NCBI RefSeq assembly: GCF_001375595.1
Contig: NZ_CVJQ01000002.1
Span: forward strand, 1-64,000
Source: Phenylobacterium immobile (ATCC 35973)
Lineage (GTDB): Bacteria > Pseudomonadota > Alphaproteobacteria > Caulobacterales > Caulobacteraceae
Length of the DNA stretch: 64,000 nt
Reading direction: 5' to 3'
Shown: piece after piece, positions 27,821 to 36,217 of the stretch
How the letters are laid out: the number at the start of each line of letters is the position of its first letter
Position numbering within the stretch: position 1 is the stretch's first letter
The notes under the pieces: generated by a model
The model's input: only the letters and a program-made list of their open reading frames with translations
What the model was told of the DNA's origin: nothing
Databases searched by the model: none
Translations under genes and position numbers: made by a program

Positions 27821-27851
27821 GTTCCTCGTCAGAAACGCCGGGCCGTCCCGG
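27821..27851 (-). promoter_or_regulatory. candidate guanidine-II (mini-ykkC-like) leader of gdx
   Basis: On the minus strand a perfect stem ccggg-ACGG-cccgg occupies 27851-27838, with the tetraloop and closing G-C expected for guanidine-II aptamer hairpins. Immediately downstream, gcgtttc-TGACGA-ggaacgc can form a weaker hairpin that contains ACGA and covers the ribosome-binding site GAGGA. A third stem (cgagg/cctcg, 27888-27873) has a non-canonical loop. The gene context, directly upstream of a SugE-type gene, is that of the known riboswitch. The second canonical hairpin is not clean, so confidence is moderate. Confidence 0.4.
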
Positions 27852-27889
27852 ACTTGAAGCCGCCGCAGCGGTCGAGGACGTGGCCTCGC

Positions 27890-28120
27890 GACGCCCAGAT
27901 ACGTTTCGGAAATTGCGACTTCAAGGGCCGCCCGACGTTCCTGGCGAAGTCACGCGCCTGCCTGCGCGCCTCGCCGCTGGTCAACCAGTGCGGCTTTGGT
28001 CTGCATCACGCCGCCGCCGGAAGGGTGGCGCTTTACGGGCGCGAGACCGACGCCTATCGGAACCTGAGCCGGCGGAACGATCTGAAGGTCGTGGCGGGCA
28101 TGCGCTCCGCGCGCGGCTGA
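27890..28120 (+). pseudogene. start-less remnant of a small gene
   Basis: One frame has strong coding character up to TGA 28118-28120: FLAKSRACLRASPLV, then CGFGLHHAAAGRVALYG and ETDAYRNLSRRNDLKVV. No ATG, GTG or well-placed TTG precedes it in frame, and its upstream part runs into the gdx leader. I do not recognise the family. It is read as the 3' part of a small conserved gene whose start has been lost. Confidence 0.35.
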
Positions 28121-28143
28121 GTTCACACGTAGCTGAGTTCACA
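28116..28143 (+). repeat. 12-bp direct repeat before the DUF808 gene
   Basis: GCTGAGTTCACA occurs at 28116-28127 and again at 28132-28143 with four bases between. The first copy contains the stop codon of the remnant; the second ends nine bases before the next start codon. It could be a small duplication scar or a binding site with a 16-base period. Confidence 0.6.
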
Positions 28144-28152
28144 TGGGGTTTC

Positions 28153-29082
28153 ATGGCGTCTGGCCTATTTGCGCTTCTCGACGACGTAGCGGGCATCGCC
28201 AAGCTGGCGGCGGCCTCTGTCGATGATGTGGTGGCGTCCGCCCATAAGGCCGGCGCCAAGGCCGTCGGCGTCGTCGTCGACGACACCGCCGTGACGCCAG
28301 GCTACGCCATGGGCTTCACACCGGCGCGTGAGCTGCCGATCGTCTTCAAGATCGCCGTCGGATCGCTGCGAAACAAGTTCCTCTTCCTGCTGCCCGGGGC
28401 TCTGGCGCTCAGCGCCTTCGCGCCCTGGGCGGTGACGCCCATCCTGATGGCCGGCGGCTCGTACCTCTGCTTCGAGGCCGCCGAGAAGATCCTCGAAGCC
28501 TTCCACGGCGAAGCCCCGTCAGCGGAGCCTGATCAACTGGCCTTGAGCTCCCAGGAGTTGGAAGCGGCGAAGGTCTCCGGCGCCATCCGCACGGATCTGA
28601 TCCTGTCCGCCGAGATCATGGCGATATCGCTCGCCGACGTCAGCGACCGGCCGCTGCTCGTCCAGGCCGGCGCATTGGCGGTGGTCGCGTTGATGATCAC
28701 CATCGGTGTTTACGGCGTGGTCGGCCTGATCGTGAAGATGGACGATATCGGCCTCTATCTGACGAAGCGCCGGAGCCGCGCCGTGCAGGCTACGGGCAGC
28801 TTCCTGGTGCGGGGGATGCCCACCGTACTCAGCCTATTGGCCCAGGTGGGCACCGCGGCCATGCTCTGGGTGGGCGGCGGCATTCTCGTCCATGGTCTGC
28901 ATGAGTTCAATGTTCACGGCGTGCCAGAGATCTCCGACGCCATCGGCCATGCGGTCGCCGGTGGCGGACCCGTCGCTGTTTGGATCGCCCAGGCCCTGTT
29001 CGCCGCGCTCGTCGGCCTGGCCGTCGGCGGATTGATCGTCCTGGTTCATCACCGGCTGACCCACCGCAGAGAGGGGCATTAG
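28153..29082 (+). CDS. DUF808 (YedI-type) inner-membrane protein
   Basis: 309 residues from ATG 28153. The opening MASGLFALLDDVAGIAKLAA and the following DDTAVTPGYAMGF and PARELPIVFKIAVGSLRNK blocks define DUF808/YedI. Five or more membrane helices follow, including LVQAGALAVVALMITIGVYG and VWIAQALFAALVGLAVGGLI. The role is unknown. Upstream sequence in the same frame stays open but shows no conserved residues. A GGGG run serves as a weak ribosome-binding site. Confidence 0.8.
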   Translation: MASGLFALLDDVAGIAKLAAASVDDVVASAHKAGAKAVGVVVDDTAVTPGYAMGFTPARELPIVFKIAVGSLRNKFLFLLPGALALSAFAPWAVTPILMAGGSYLCFEAAEKILEAFHGEAPSAEPDQLALSSQELEAAKVSGAIRTDLILSAEIMAISLADVSDRPLLVQAGALAVVALMITIGVYGVVGLIVKMDDIGLYLTKRRSRAVQATGSFLVRGMPTVLSLLAQVGTAAMLWVGGGILVHGLHEFNVHGVPEISDAIGHAVAGGGPVAVWIAQALFAALVGLAVGGLIVLVHHRLTHRREGH

Positions 29083-29188
29083 CGCTCTTCTGCTCGCGTT
29101 CAGTTGATCGGGAAGCTAACCTGGATCAATGGCGCAATAGTACGTGCCCGTCATAGCCTCCTTCTTGGAACGGCGGCGCTTGTTCGTC

Positions 29189-29202
29189 GTTACTCAAGTA
29201 AC
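29189..29202. promoter_or_regulatory. 14-bp palindrome upstream of a mini-gene
   Basis: GTTACT-ca-AGTAAC is a perfect inverted repeat ending 9 bases before the GGAGG site of the small gene at 29223. Its size and place suit a dimeric repressor operator. No regulator gene is adjacent. Confidence 0.35.
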
Positions 29203-29222
29203 AAGTCAGTGGAGGAAGCCCC

Positions 29223-29399
29223 TTGCCTACCCTTGCTCAGGCCCGTACTGCGCCCCGTGGTCAGACCCGCGTTCTCGATGAGGCCCGTTCGTTCGCCGCC
29301 GATCACGACATGGACATCGATGAGGCGATGGCGCTCATCAAGACCTACGGGACCGACCGCGAGACCCTCGATGAGGTTGTCGAGCAGATGTACCGCTAG
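29223..29399 (+). CDS. 58-residue protein with TTG start
   Basis: The start is TTG 29223, with GGAGG at 29211-29215 at ideal spacing; no ATG is available before residue 30. The product is acidic and helical (VLDEARSFAADHDMDIDEAM, then ETLDEVVEQMYR) after a short basic start. No membrane segment is present. The function is unknown; a helix-turn-helix-like or DUF3606-like fold is possible but not supported. It sits alone between a DUF808 gene and the convergent tonB. Confidence 0.55.
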   Translation: MPTLAQARTAPRGQTRVLDEARSFAADHDMDIDEAMALIKTYGTDRETLDEVVEQMYR

Positions 29400-29425
29400 G
29401 CGGACCGCCGAGGTCCACCGCGCAG

Positions 29426-30130
29426 CTAGTTCTGCAAAAAGAATTCCACCGGCGCGGCGATCTCGATTCGATCGCCGGCCAAGTGATGCGGCGCCGGTGG
29501 AAATGGATCGGCGCGCACGAGCATCGCCAAGACCTCAGCGTCGAGGGTCGGGTGCCCGGAGGTGTGCAGGATGCCGCCGTCCAGCACGTGGCCGTCGCGG
29601 TCCAGCACGAAGCGCACCTGCACGACGCCCTCCTCGTGCCGCATGCGCGCGCGCCGTGGATAGGTCTTGTGCGCCTCGAGCCAGCTTCGCAGCCTTGATG
29701 AATAGTCGCGGCCCGGGCCATGCGGGGCGTCGGCATCCAGCCCATGCGCGACGCCCTGCCGCGACGCGGGCGCGACGGGCGGCGCAGGGGCGGCTTCTGC
29801 AGCGCCCTGCGGCGCGGCCGCGACCTGCGATCGGATCGGCCCGACGCTTTGCGCAGCCGCCGGCTCCGGCGGAGCGACGCTGACATAGCGTTGGATCGGC
29901 GCGTCGAGATGCGGGTCCTTGAGGACCTCGGTCTGCTGCACCGGCGGCAACGCCGCCTGGCGCGGACGAACCTCGCCGCCCAGAACCTCGGCCAGTTCCA
30001 CCGACATCACCGGCGGGTCGAGGAACACGCCTTTCGGGGCAAGGTTGAGCGCCAGGCCCCAGGCCGCAAGGCCGTGGACGGCGGCGGTCGCCGTCCAGAC
30101 TAACGAATTGGCGCTAGCGCGTCCCCTCAC
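29426..30130 (-). CDS. TonB-family energy transducer
   Basis: 234 residues, start GTG 30130 one base after the receptor stop. An N-terminal membrane helix (LVWTATAAVHGLAAWGLAL) is followed by a Pro/Ala-rich periplasmic spacer and a C-terminal TonB domain: YPRRARMRHEEGVVQVRFVL and the LDAEVLAMLVRADPFPPAP ending. It passes proton-motive energy to the receptor encoded directly upstream. No exbB or exbD is present here, so it must share them with another system. Confidence 0.88.
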   Translation of the reverse strand: MRGRASANSLVWTATAAVHGLAAWGLALNLAPKGVFLDPPVMSVELAEVLGGEVRPRQAALPPVQQTEVLKDPHLDAPIQRYVSVAPPEPAAAQSVGPIRSQVAAAPQGAAEAAPAPPVAPASRQGVAHGLDADAPHGPGRDYSSRLRSWLEAHKTYPRRARMRHEEGVVQVRFVLDRDGHVLDGGILHTSGHPTLDAEVLAMLVRADPFPPAPHHLAGDRIEIAAPVEFFLQN

Positions 30131-30131
30131 C

Positions 30132-32195
30132 TCAGAAGTCTTTGGCGAGCGTCAGCTTGAAGGTCCGGCCCTCGGCGTCGAAGGTCGCCAGGTGGCGCTG
30201 GAAGGTGACGTCGAACAGGTTGTCGACCGAGCCGCGCACCTCCAGCCCCTCCAGAGCGCCGGAGACCGGGCGCCAGGCGACGAAGAGGTTGTGCACCGCA
30301 TAGCCGCCAGACCGCTGGCTGACAGTAGACACCCGGTTCTGGTCGGCGGCGAACTCGCCGCGCCAGCCCGCCGAGAGGCCGAGTTCGCGCCAGTTGTAGC
30401 CGACGGTCAGGTTCAGTTCGTCCGCCGGGATGGTGTTGAGCGGGACACCGCGGATCTCGTCGTCGCCGCGGATGAAGGCCAGGCCCGCCCGCGCGAAGAG
30501 GCCGCGCGAGGCGTATTCGGCCTCGAACTCGACGCCCTCGAAGCGGCTTTCACCGACATTGATGAAGTAGGGCGTGGTCGCCGCGCCGCGGACGATCAGA
30601 TTGGAGACATCGTTGCGGAACGCCGTGGTCTTCAGGCGGAAGGCGTCGCCCGGGAAGGCGACACTGTCGAAGGACACGGTGAAGCCAAGCTCATAGTTGT
30701 CCGACTTCTCCGGGCTGAGATTGAGCGAGAAGTTGGAAGCCGTGGCGCTGGTGCGGCTGTAGATTTCATCCAGCACCGGCATTCGAACGGTATGGGCGAC
30801 CGAGCCGAACACCGCAAACGCGTCGCCGAAGGCGTAGATCGCCGCGATCTTCGGCGAGGCGGCGTCGTTCTTGACGACATTGGCGGTGGTGACGCCGGCG
30901 CCGGGCTTGAGCTTGGTCCAGTCCATGCGGACGCCGGGGATGATCGTCAGCTTGTCGGACCAGACGACCTCTGCCTGGGCGTAGAGGCCGTTCTTGGCCA
31001 TGTCGCCTTCGGGGTGCGTCGCGGCCCCTGGCGTGATCATGCCGGCGGCCGTCGTCCGAGGGTTGCGGCGCTCCTGCTTGTAGGTCTGGACACCCAGGAC
31101 CAGGAAGGCTGACAGATCCGACGCGAGGTCAAAGCGCGAGCGGTTCTCGACGCGCGACTGCCAAGTCTCGTAGGAGAACTCAGAGTAGACGACGCCGGGC
31201 AGGAAGGTCGTCTCCCGCTGCTCAACCTTGGACATGGCCCACGAGACCTGCGCGCTAAGGTCAAACAGCTTGGAGCCGCCGAAGTCGTTCTCGTAGCCGA
31301 CGACGGCGGTGTCGTCGTCGACCTTGCGGCGAACCGGCGTCGTGCCGAAGCCCTCGGCCTGGTCATAGATTTGGGCGGAGTCGCTCAGCCAGTTCTGGTA
31401 GCTGGCCCAGATCGAGTGTTTGCGGTCGCCGCCAACGTAGTAACGCGACTTCACGAGGTAGGCGCTAGAGTCGACGTTGGACGGGTTGATCTCCACGCCC
31501 GCGCCGTTCTCGTAATTGTCGCTCTTGCGCTGGGTGTACATCGCCAGGACATCGAGATTCTCGACAGGCTGGACCGCGACAATGGCCGAGCCGAAGCGGG
31601 CGTCAGCGTTGGTCTCGTAGCCGCCTCGCAGGCGAAGCGCGAAGCGATCGCCGTCCTTCAAGAAGTCCGAGGCGTCCTTGGTGGTGAAGTTAACGACACC
31701 CGCCAGGGCGCCCGCGCCATAGAGCGTCGAGGACGCCGGCCCGCGCAGGACTTCCACCCGCTTGTAGAGTTCTGGCTCGCTGAAGAACGAGCCCATGCGG
31801 TACTGTTCGAAGAACTTCGTGACGCCGTCGATCTGCATCAGGATGCGACTGTCGGAATCGGCGAGGCCGGTGCCCAGCCCGCGGATGTTGAAGCCCTGCC
31901 CCAGAGCGCTGACGCCGCCCTGGGTGCTAACGCCCGGGATGAACTCCAAAAGCTCGCCGATGGTCGAGGCCTGGGCGTCGTCAATGTCCTGCTGATCCAG
32001 CGAGGTCACGGCCTGAGGCGTATCGATCGCCACTTTCTCGGCGCCAGCCGAAACGATGACCCGACCGAGCGAAAGGCGCGCCGCAGCGCTGTCGTCATGC
32101 GTCAGCACGGCTTCCTGGGCGTGCGCCGCTTGGGCCAGCAGCGCGATCGACGCGCCAGCGACCAGCGCCGCCTTTCGGACTGAAAACAAAACCAT
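30132..32195 (-). CDS. TonB-dependent outer-membrane receptor (heme/siderophore type)
   Basis: 687 residues with a signal peptide ending AAHAQ. The plug domain (about 50-165) includes IGELLEFIPGVSTQGG, FNIRGLGTG, MQIDGV and RVEVLRGPASSTLYGAGALAG. A 22-strand barrel follows, ending TFKLTLAKDF with the terminal Phe required for insertion. The short plug with the R-x-L-M-Q-x-D-G pattern resembles heme and siderophore receptors, but the ligand cannot be read. It is probably iron-controlled: a Fur-like box lies 67 bases upstream of the start. Confidence 0.88.
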   Translation of the reverse strand: MVLFSVRKAALVAGASIALLAQAAHAQEAVLTHDDSAAARLSLGRVIVSAGAEKVAIDTPQAVTSLDQQDIDDAQASTIGELLEFIPGVSTQGGVSALGQGFNIRGLGTGLADSDSRILMQIDGVTKFFEQYRMGSFFSEPELYKRVEVLRGPASSTLYGAGALAGVVNFTTKDASDFLKDGDRFALRLRGGYETNADARFGSAIVAVQPVENLDVLAMYTQRKSDNYENGAGVEINPSNVDSSAYLVKSRYYVGGDRKHSIWASYQNWLSDSAQIYDQAEGFGTTPVRRKVDDDTAVVGYENDFGGSKLFDLSAQVSWAMSKVEQRETTFLPGVVYSEFSYETWQSRVENRSRFDLASDLSAFLVLGVQTYKQERRNPRTTAAGMITPGAATHPEGDMAKNGLYAQAEVVWSDKLTIIPGVRMDWTKLKPGAGVTTANVVKNDAASPKIAAIYAFGDAFAVFGSVAHTVRMPVLDEIYSRTSATASNFSLNLSPEKSDNYELGFTVSFDSVAFPGDAFRLKTTAFRNDVSNLIVRGAATTPYFINVGESRFEGVEFEAEYASRGLFARAGLAFIRGDDEIRGVPLNTIPADELNLTVGYNWRELGLSAGWRGEFAADQNRVSTVSQRSGGYAVHNLFVAWRPVSGALEGLEVRGSVDNLFDVTFQRHLATFDAEGRTFKLTLAKDF

Positions 32196-32261
32196 GAAAC
32201 GAGAACCCCCATATCGTTATTGCGACGCATTCCTATCGTCGGCTAGTGACACGGGGTGGAT

Positions 32262-32288
32262 TGCAATTGCAAGTGATTCTCAGTTTTA
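32262..32288. promoter_or_regulatory. Fur-like box between the receptor and DUF4198 genes
   Basis: The stretch gcaattgcaagtgattctca followed by gtttta resembles the classic iron box half sites (GCAA-x-x-GATTCTCA-x-TT). It lies in the 153-base divergent spacer, an AT-richer island in this genome, and could repress both directions in iron-replete cells. The match is by eye. Confidence 0.45.
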
Positions 32289-32348
32289 ATATGAAGATGC
32301 GATAGCGACGCCGCGTGACCTCACGTGAGCGCGGCGAATGGAGCCTTC

Positions 32349-33152
32349 ATGCAGACTCTTCGAACCATACTTGCCGCAGGCGCCGCGCTGGGCCTCGCCA
32401 GCGCGGCCTCAGCCCACATGCCCTACGTGCTGCCGAGTCACTTCGCCGTCGCCGCTGGCGAAAAGCCGACCACCGTCACGGTACAGGCGTCGTTCACCGA
32501 GGAGCCCTTCCAACCGGACGTCGTGATGAAGTCGGACCTCTTCTCCGTCCGCGGCCCCGACGGTCAGGACACGGCGATCGCCACGCCGACCTATCTGCGT
32601 GAACTGGCGGTGATGGAGGCGCCAATCACCAGCGAGGGCACCTACCGCGTCACCAGCGGCGCGCGACTCGGCCGCACGGCCAAGATGTACAAAAGCGCGG
32701 CCGGCCCATGGCTGTTCGTCGGCGAGGAAAGCGAGGTGAAGCCCGATCCAGCCACCGTCGTCGACGCCCAGAGCGTCACCACGGCGGAGGCCTATCTGAC
32801 GCGGGGAAAGCCCAGCACCGCCGCTCTTGAAGCGAAGGGCGCAGGCCTTGAGCTCAAGCCTTTGACCCATCCCAGCGACATCGCCGCCGGGTCCCCTGCC
32901 CGCTTCCTGCTGCTGATTGACGGCAAGCCGCTGCCCGGGCAGATCGTGCGGCTCTACCGCGGCCACGGCCTTTACGATGGCAAGAAGGTCGCTGGCGAAG
33001 CCACCACCGGCGCAGACGGCGTCTTCAGCTTCAACGCGCCCGATCCCGGCCTCTACATGACCATTGTGCGCTATCGCGCCGCCGCGCCGCCTGGCGCGGC
33101 CACGCCTTACCGCTCCTACACCCACACCCTGAGCTTCGAAGCCGCCGAATAG
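32349..33152 (+). CDS. DUF4198 periplasmic protein (COG5266 type)
   Basis: 267 residues from ATG 32349, preceded by GGAG. The signal peptide ends ASAASAH-MPYVLPSHF, and the His at the mature start together with PYVLPS is typical of the family. The C-terminal beta-sandwich includes PSDIAAGSPARFLLLIDGKP and GVFSFNAPDPGLYMTIV. COG5266 members are linked to metal-ion uptake (described as a Co/Ni transport periplasmic component). The divergent TonB receptor supports a role in metal or metal-chelate import, which is inference. Confidence 0.75.
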   Translation: MQTLRTILAAGAALGLASAASAHMPYVLPSHFAVAAGEKPTTVTVQASFTEEPFQPDVVMKSDLFSVRGPDGQDTAIATPTYLRELAVMEAPITSEGTYRVTSGARLGRTAKMYKSAAGPWLFVGEESEVKPDPATVVDAQSVTTAEAYLTRGKPSTAALEAKGAGLELKPLTHPSDIAAGSPARFLLLIDGKPLPGQIVRLYRGHGLYDGKKVAGEATTGADGVFSFNAPDPGLYMTIVRYRAAAPPGAATPYRSYTHTLSFEAAE

Positions 33153-33181
33153 CGGCCTGCCTTCTTTTGGAGAATGATCAC

Positions 33182-33664
33182 ATGAACCTTCGCAAGATGC
33201 TTTCCGGGGCCGTCAGCGCCCTCGCCGTCGCGCTGGTCGCGGCCGGTCCGGCGCTGTCGGCGCCCCACGAACTGTCAGCCTTCGTCTCAGACTATGACGC
33301 CAACAAGGACGGCGAAGTGACCGTGGCCGAGTTCGACGCGGGCCGTACGACGCGGTTCGCCGCGACCGACGCCAACAGCGACGGCTGGGTCTCCGCCACC
33401 GAATACCTGGCTGAGTATGAGGTCCGCCTCGACGCGAAGCTCGCCGTCTCCGACGAGTCCGCCGAGGACAAGGTCTCGCACCGCCAGCGCGAGGTCCGCC
33501 AGACCCACGTGCGCTTCGGCGTGCTGGACACGGACAAGGACGGCAAGATGAGCAAGGCCGAGTACGACGCCTCCGGCGCCCGCGCCTTCGCCCAGCAGGA
33601 TCGCAACAAGGACCAGAAGATCTCGGCCGCAGACGCCGAGATCAAGACAGCCAGGAGCGAGTAG
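33182..33664 (+). CDS. periplasmic EF-hand protein
   Basis: 160 residues from ATG 33182 (GGAG at 33169). A signal peptide ends ALSA-PHE. Four EF-hand-like loops are visible: DYDANKDGEVTVAEF, DANSDGWVSATEY, DTDKDGKMSKAEY and DRNKDQKISAAD; the last lacks the usual Gly at loop position 6. They would bind calcium or sense another divalent metal. It follows the DUF4198 gene by 29 bases, so the two are probably co-expressed. Confidence 0.85.
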   Translation: MNLRKMLSGAVSALAVALVAAGPALSAPHELSAFVSDYDANKDGEVTVAEFDAGRTTRFAATDANSDGWVSATEYLAEYEVRLDAKLAVSDESAEDKVSHRQREVRQTHVRFGVLDTDKDGKMSKAEYDASGARAFAQQDRNKDQKISAADAEIKTARSE

Positions 33665-33685
33665 GCGTCGGACGGGGCGAGAGGC

Positions 33686-36112
33686 TCAGCGCCGGCTGCG
33701 CCTCTTCCCGGGCCTGGTCCTTGCGGGCGCCGCGACGGGTTCGACCGCCGGCGTCAGCTTGAGCGTCGTCTCCGTCGCCGCCTCCACCGCCGCGCGCGTG
33801 AAGACGAGCGGCGCATATTCACCCTTGGCCCATAGCGGGAACAGATCGCGGAAGTGGGCGCTGCCAGGGCTACCTGACTGGCCGGGCGTATTGATAAAGC
33901 GGCTGTCGTCCCATTGGCCGACGTCGACAACCATACGGAACGAGGCGCCCGCGATCACACGGTAGTCGCTGGGCCGATAGCTGGCGGCGAGCGGCGAATA
34001 GGCCCCGCCCGCCATGGGCGCGGTCCCGGAAGACAGGGCGTCCTTCTGGGCGGCTGACACCAGCGGCGTCAGGGCGTGCTCAAAGCGTGCCTGGTGCAGA
34101 GCGCCCCAGGTCCAGCCCCTCGGATCGGGGCCCAGCCTGCGGACGACCTCGTCATAGGCCGCTCCCAGGCTTTCCAGCAGGGCCACGTCGCGTGCGGCGC
34201 GGGGCAGCGTTTCGTCCGGATTCTCTAACAAGAGCATGACCGCCGCCAAGTCGCCCTGCCCCACCAGGCGCTGCGCCCGCTCCGGCACGGCGCGGGCGAC
34301 GATGGCCGCGCCCAGGTGGTTGGTGATCCACACCTGATAGAGCGCCGCGGCGGCGCTGTCGGTCGTCGATCGGCCGTCCCAGCGGCGCAGGAGGGCGACG
34401 GCGGCCTTCAGCTTGTCGTCGCGCGTCCGCACGCCCCGCAGAACGGCGTTCATCCGCCGGGCCTGGACGTCCGTCGGGTCGATCTGGAGCGCCATGGAAT
34501 CGGCGAGCGTCGACTTTCCCTTGTCGGCCAAGACCTCGCTGATGCGGGCCTTGCGCGATCCGTTCGTCCACTCGAAGCCGATGCGCCGAGCGTCGTAGGG
34601 ATAGCCGTCGGGCAGATTCATCTGGTTGGCGGTGGCGATCCAGCCGCGCGCCGGGCTTTCTTCGCTGGGCAGGTCAGTGGGCGCGATCATGCCCTTCCAT
34701 TCGTAGCGGCCGTCGCCGGGCACAGGCGTCAGACCATCCCAGTTGGTCCGTGCGGGGGTCTTAGCTGAGGCGACCCAGCCGATCGCGCCGCTCACGTCGG
34801 CGAACACCTGGTTCACCGACGGCGCGCCCCAGCGCTCGAGCGCGGTCTTGAACTCGGCGTAGTTCGCCGACTGCATGTAGCCGCTGGAGCCGAAATAGGC
34901 CGCCGTGCCAGGCTCCCACCACACACTGCGCAGCGCGAAGGCGCGACCGCGGACCGGATCGGTCTTCAGGACCGGACCGTGCCGGGTGAAGACGAGGTCG
35001 ACCATGCGGGGCGCCTCGCCCCTCACGGGAATGGCCTCGCGGATGACCTTCATGTCCTCCCACTTCCCCTGATAGCGGTAGGTGCGCGGCGCGGCGGACT
35101 TCAACTCGTAGACATAGAGATCTTCCTGATCAGCCGGGAAGATGGTCAGGCCGAAGGCGATCTTGTCGTTGTGGCCGATCGAGACTCCCGGCAGCGCCGG
35201 CTCACCCGCGCCGATGACGGACAGGCCGGGCGCCTCCATGTGCACCACGTAGCGCAGGGACGGCGCGCTGTGCTCGCGGTGCGGATCGCTGGCGAGGATC
35301 GGCCGGCCCGTGGCCGTGCGCTGGCCCGCAATGGCCCAGTTGTTGGAGCCTTGGATATCATCGGGCGCGTCCAACAGCGCCAGCTTGCGGGTCGCGGGGT
35401 CGAACCGCACCCCTTGCGTGCCGCGCGTGTAATCGGTCAGCACGTCGCCGGGCACATCGCAGGGGTCGAGCCCCGACGGCAGGGTCGGATCCCACTTCGG
35501 CTCGATGTTGCGGAAAAGCTTGGCGGCGTTGATGCCGGCGACGCAGGCGATTTGAGCCCGGCGCACCTCGGTCGGCGCGTTGCGGGACAGGGCGTGGCTG
35601 CGAATACGCACCACATCCTCGGCCGACCATGGGCTGGGCGTGGTCCCGGCCAGTTTGAACTCCGCAGGCAGCGGCTGTTTCCCGGCGCGTATCTCGGCGA
35701 CATAGGCGTTCACGCCGCCGACGAAGGCGCTCGCCTGGCCCTGGGCGGCGGGCCCGTAGGCGGCCCATTCAGCGGCCATGTCGCCGCGATAGAGCAATAG
35801 GCGCGCGGCGCGGTCCTGCTCGACATAGGCGGGCCCGAAGTCGGCCGACAACAAGCCCAGGCCGCGCTTGCGCCAAAGGTCGATCTGCCACAGGCGGTCG
35901 CGGGCGACGTTGTAGCCCTGCAAAAAGAAAGCGTCGCGAATGCTGGCGGCATAGATGTGGGCGACGCCCCAGCGGTCGATGCGAATCTCCGCCGGCTTCT
36001 CCAGGCCCTTCACGGGACTGGCAATCTTAGCAGGGGGGAGGGGCTGGGCGGTCGCCTGACTGGCGGCGGCGATCAGGGCGGCGGCGGTGAGCGCTGTGCG
36101 GAGCTGAACCAT
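33686..36112 (-). CDS. penicillin-acylase-family Ntn hydrolase (acyl-homoserine-lactone acylase type)
   Basis: 808 residues from ATG 36112; the open frame extends 23 unlike residues further. A signal peptide ends ATAQ. The precursor layout is alpha chain, spacer, then beta chain beginning at Ser256 in [11 protein letters not shown], which would become the nucleophile after self-cleavage. The beta chain has [13 protein letters not shown] and the [12 protein letters not shown] block. Enzymes of this kind cleave amide bonds of acylated lactones, beta-lactams or lipopeptides in the periplasm. The actual substrate is unknown. The neighbouring genes give no clue. Confidence 0.85.
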   Translation of the reverse strand: MVQLRTALTAAALIAAASQATAQPLPPAKIASPVKGLEKPAEIRIDRWGVAHIYAASIRDAFFLQGYNVARDRLWQIDLWRKRGLGLLSADFGPAYVEQDRAARLLLYRGDMAAEWAAYGPAAQGQASAFVGGVNAYVAEIRAGKQPLPAEFKLAGTTPSPWSAEDVVRIRSHALSRNAPTEVRRAQIACVAGINAAKLFRNIEPKWDPTLPSGLDPCDVPGDVLTDYTRGTQGVRFDPATRKLALLDAPDDIQGSNNWAIAGQRTATGRPILASDPHREHSAPSLRYVVHMEAPGLSVIGAGEPALPGVSIGHNDKIAFGLTIFPADQEDLYVYELKSAAPRTYRYQGKWEDMKVIREAIPVRGEAPRMVDLVFTRHGPVLKTDPVRGRAFALRSVWWEPGTAAYFGSSGYMQSANYAEFKTALERWGAPSVNQVFADVSGAIGWVASAKTPARTNWDGLTPVPGDGRYEWKGMIAPTDLPSEESPARGWIATANQMNLPDGYPYDARRIGFEWTNGSRKARISEVLADKGKSTLADSMALQIDPTDVQARRMNAVLRGVRTRDDKLKAAVALLRRWDGRSTTDSAAAALYQVWITNHLGAAIVARAVPERAQRLVGQGDLAAVMLLLENPDETLPRAARDVALLESLGAAYDEVVRRLGPDPRGWTWGALHQARFEHALTPLVSAAQKDALSSGTAPMAGGAYSPLAASYRPSDYRVIAGASFRMVVDVGQWDDSRFINTPGQSGSPGSAHFRDLFPLWAKGEYAPLVFTRAAVEAATETTLKLTPAVEPVAAPARTRPGKRRSRR

Positions 36113-36217
36113 GGTCGCGGACGCTATGCCCGCGTTTCGAGATGCACAATCGCCGAGCGTCAAGGTTCGCAAGCGCCGCATTGCGCGGCCGGAGCCGGCG
36201 GACTACCAAATTCGCCC

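Noticed and set aside
26853..29400. Integrated element with attachment sites at tRNA-Val
   Set aside because: No integrase and no second copy of the tRNA 3' end is seen in the window; only an eroded zone can be claimed.
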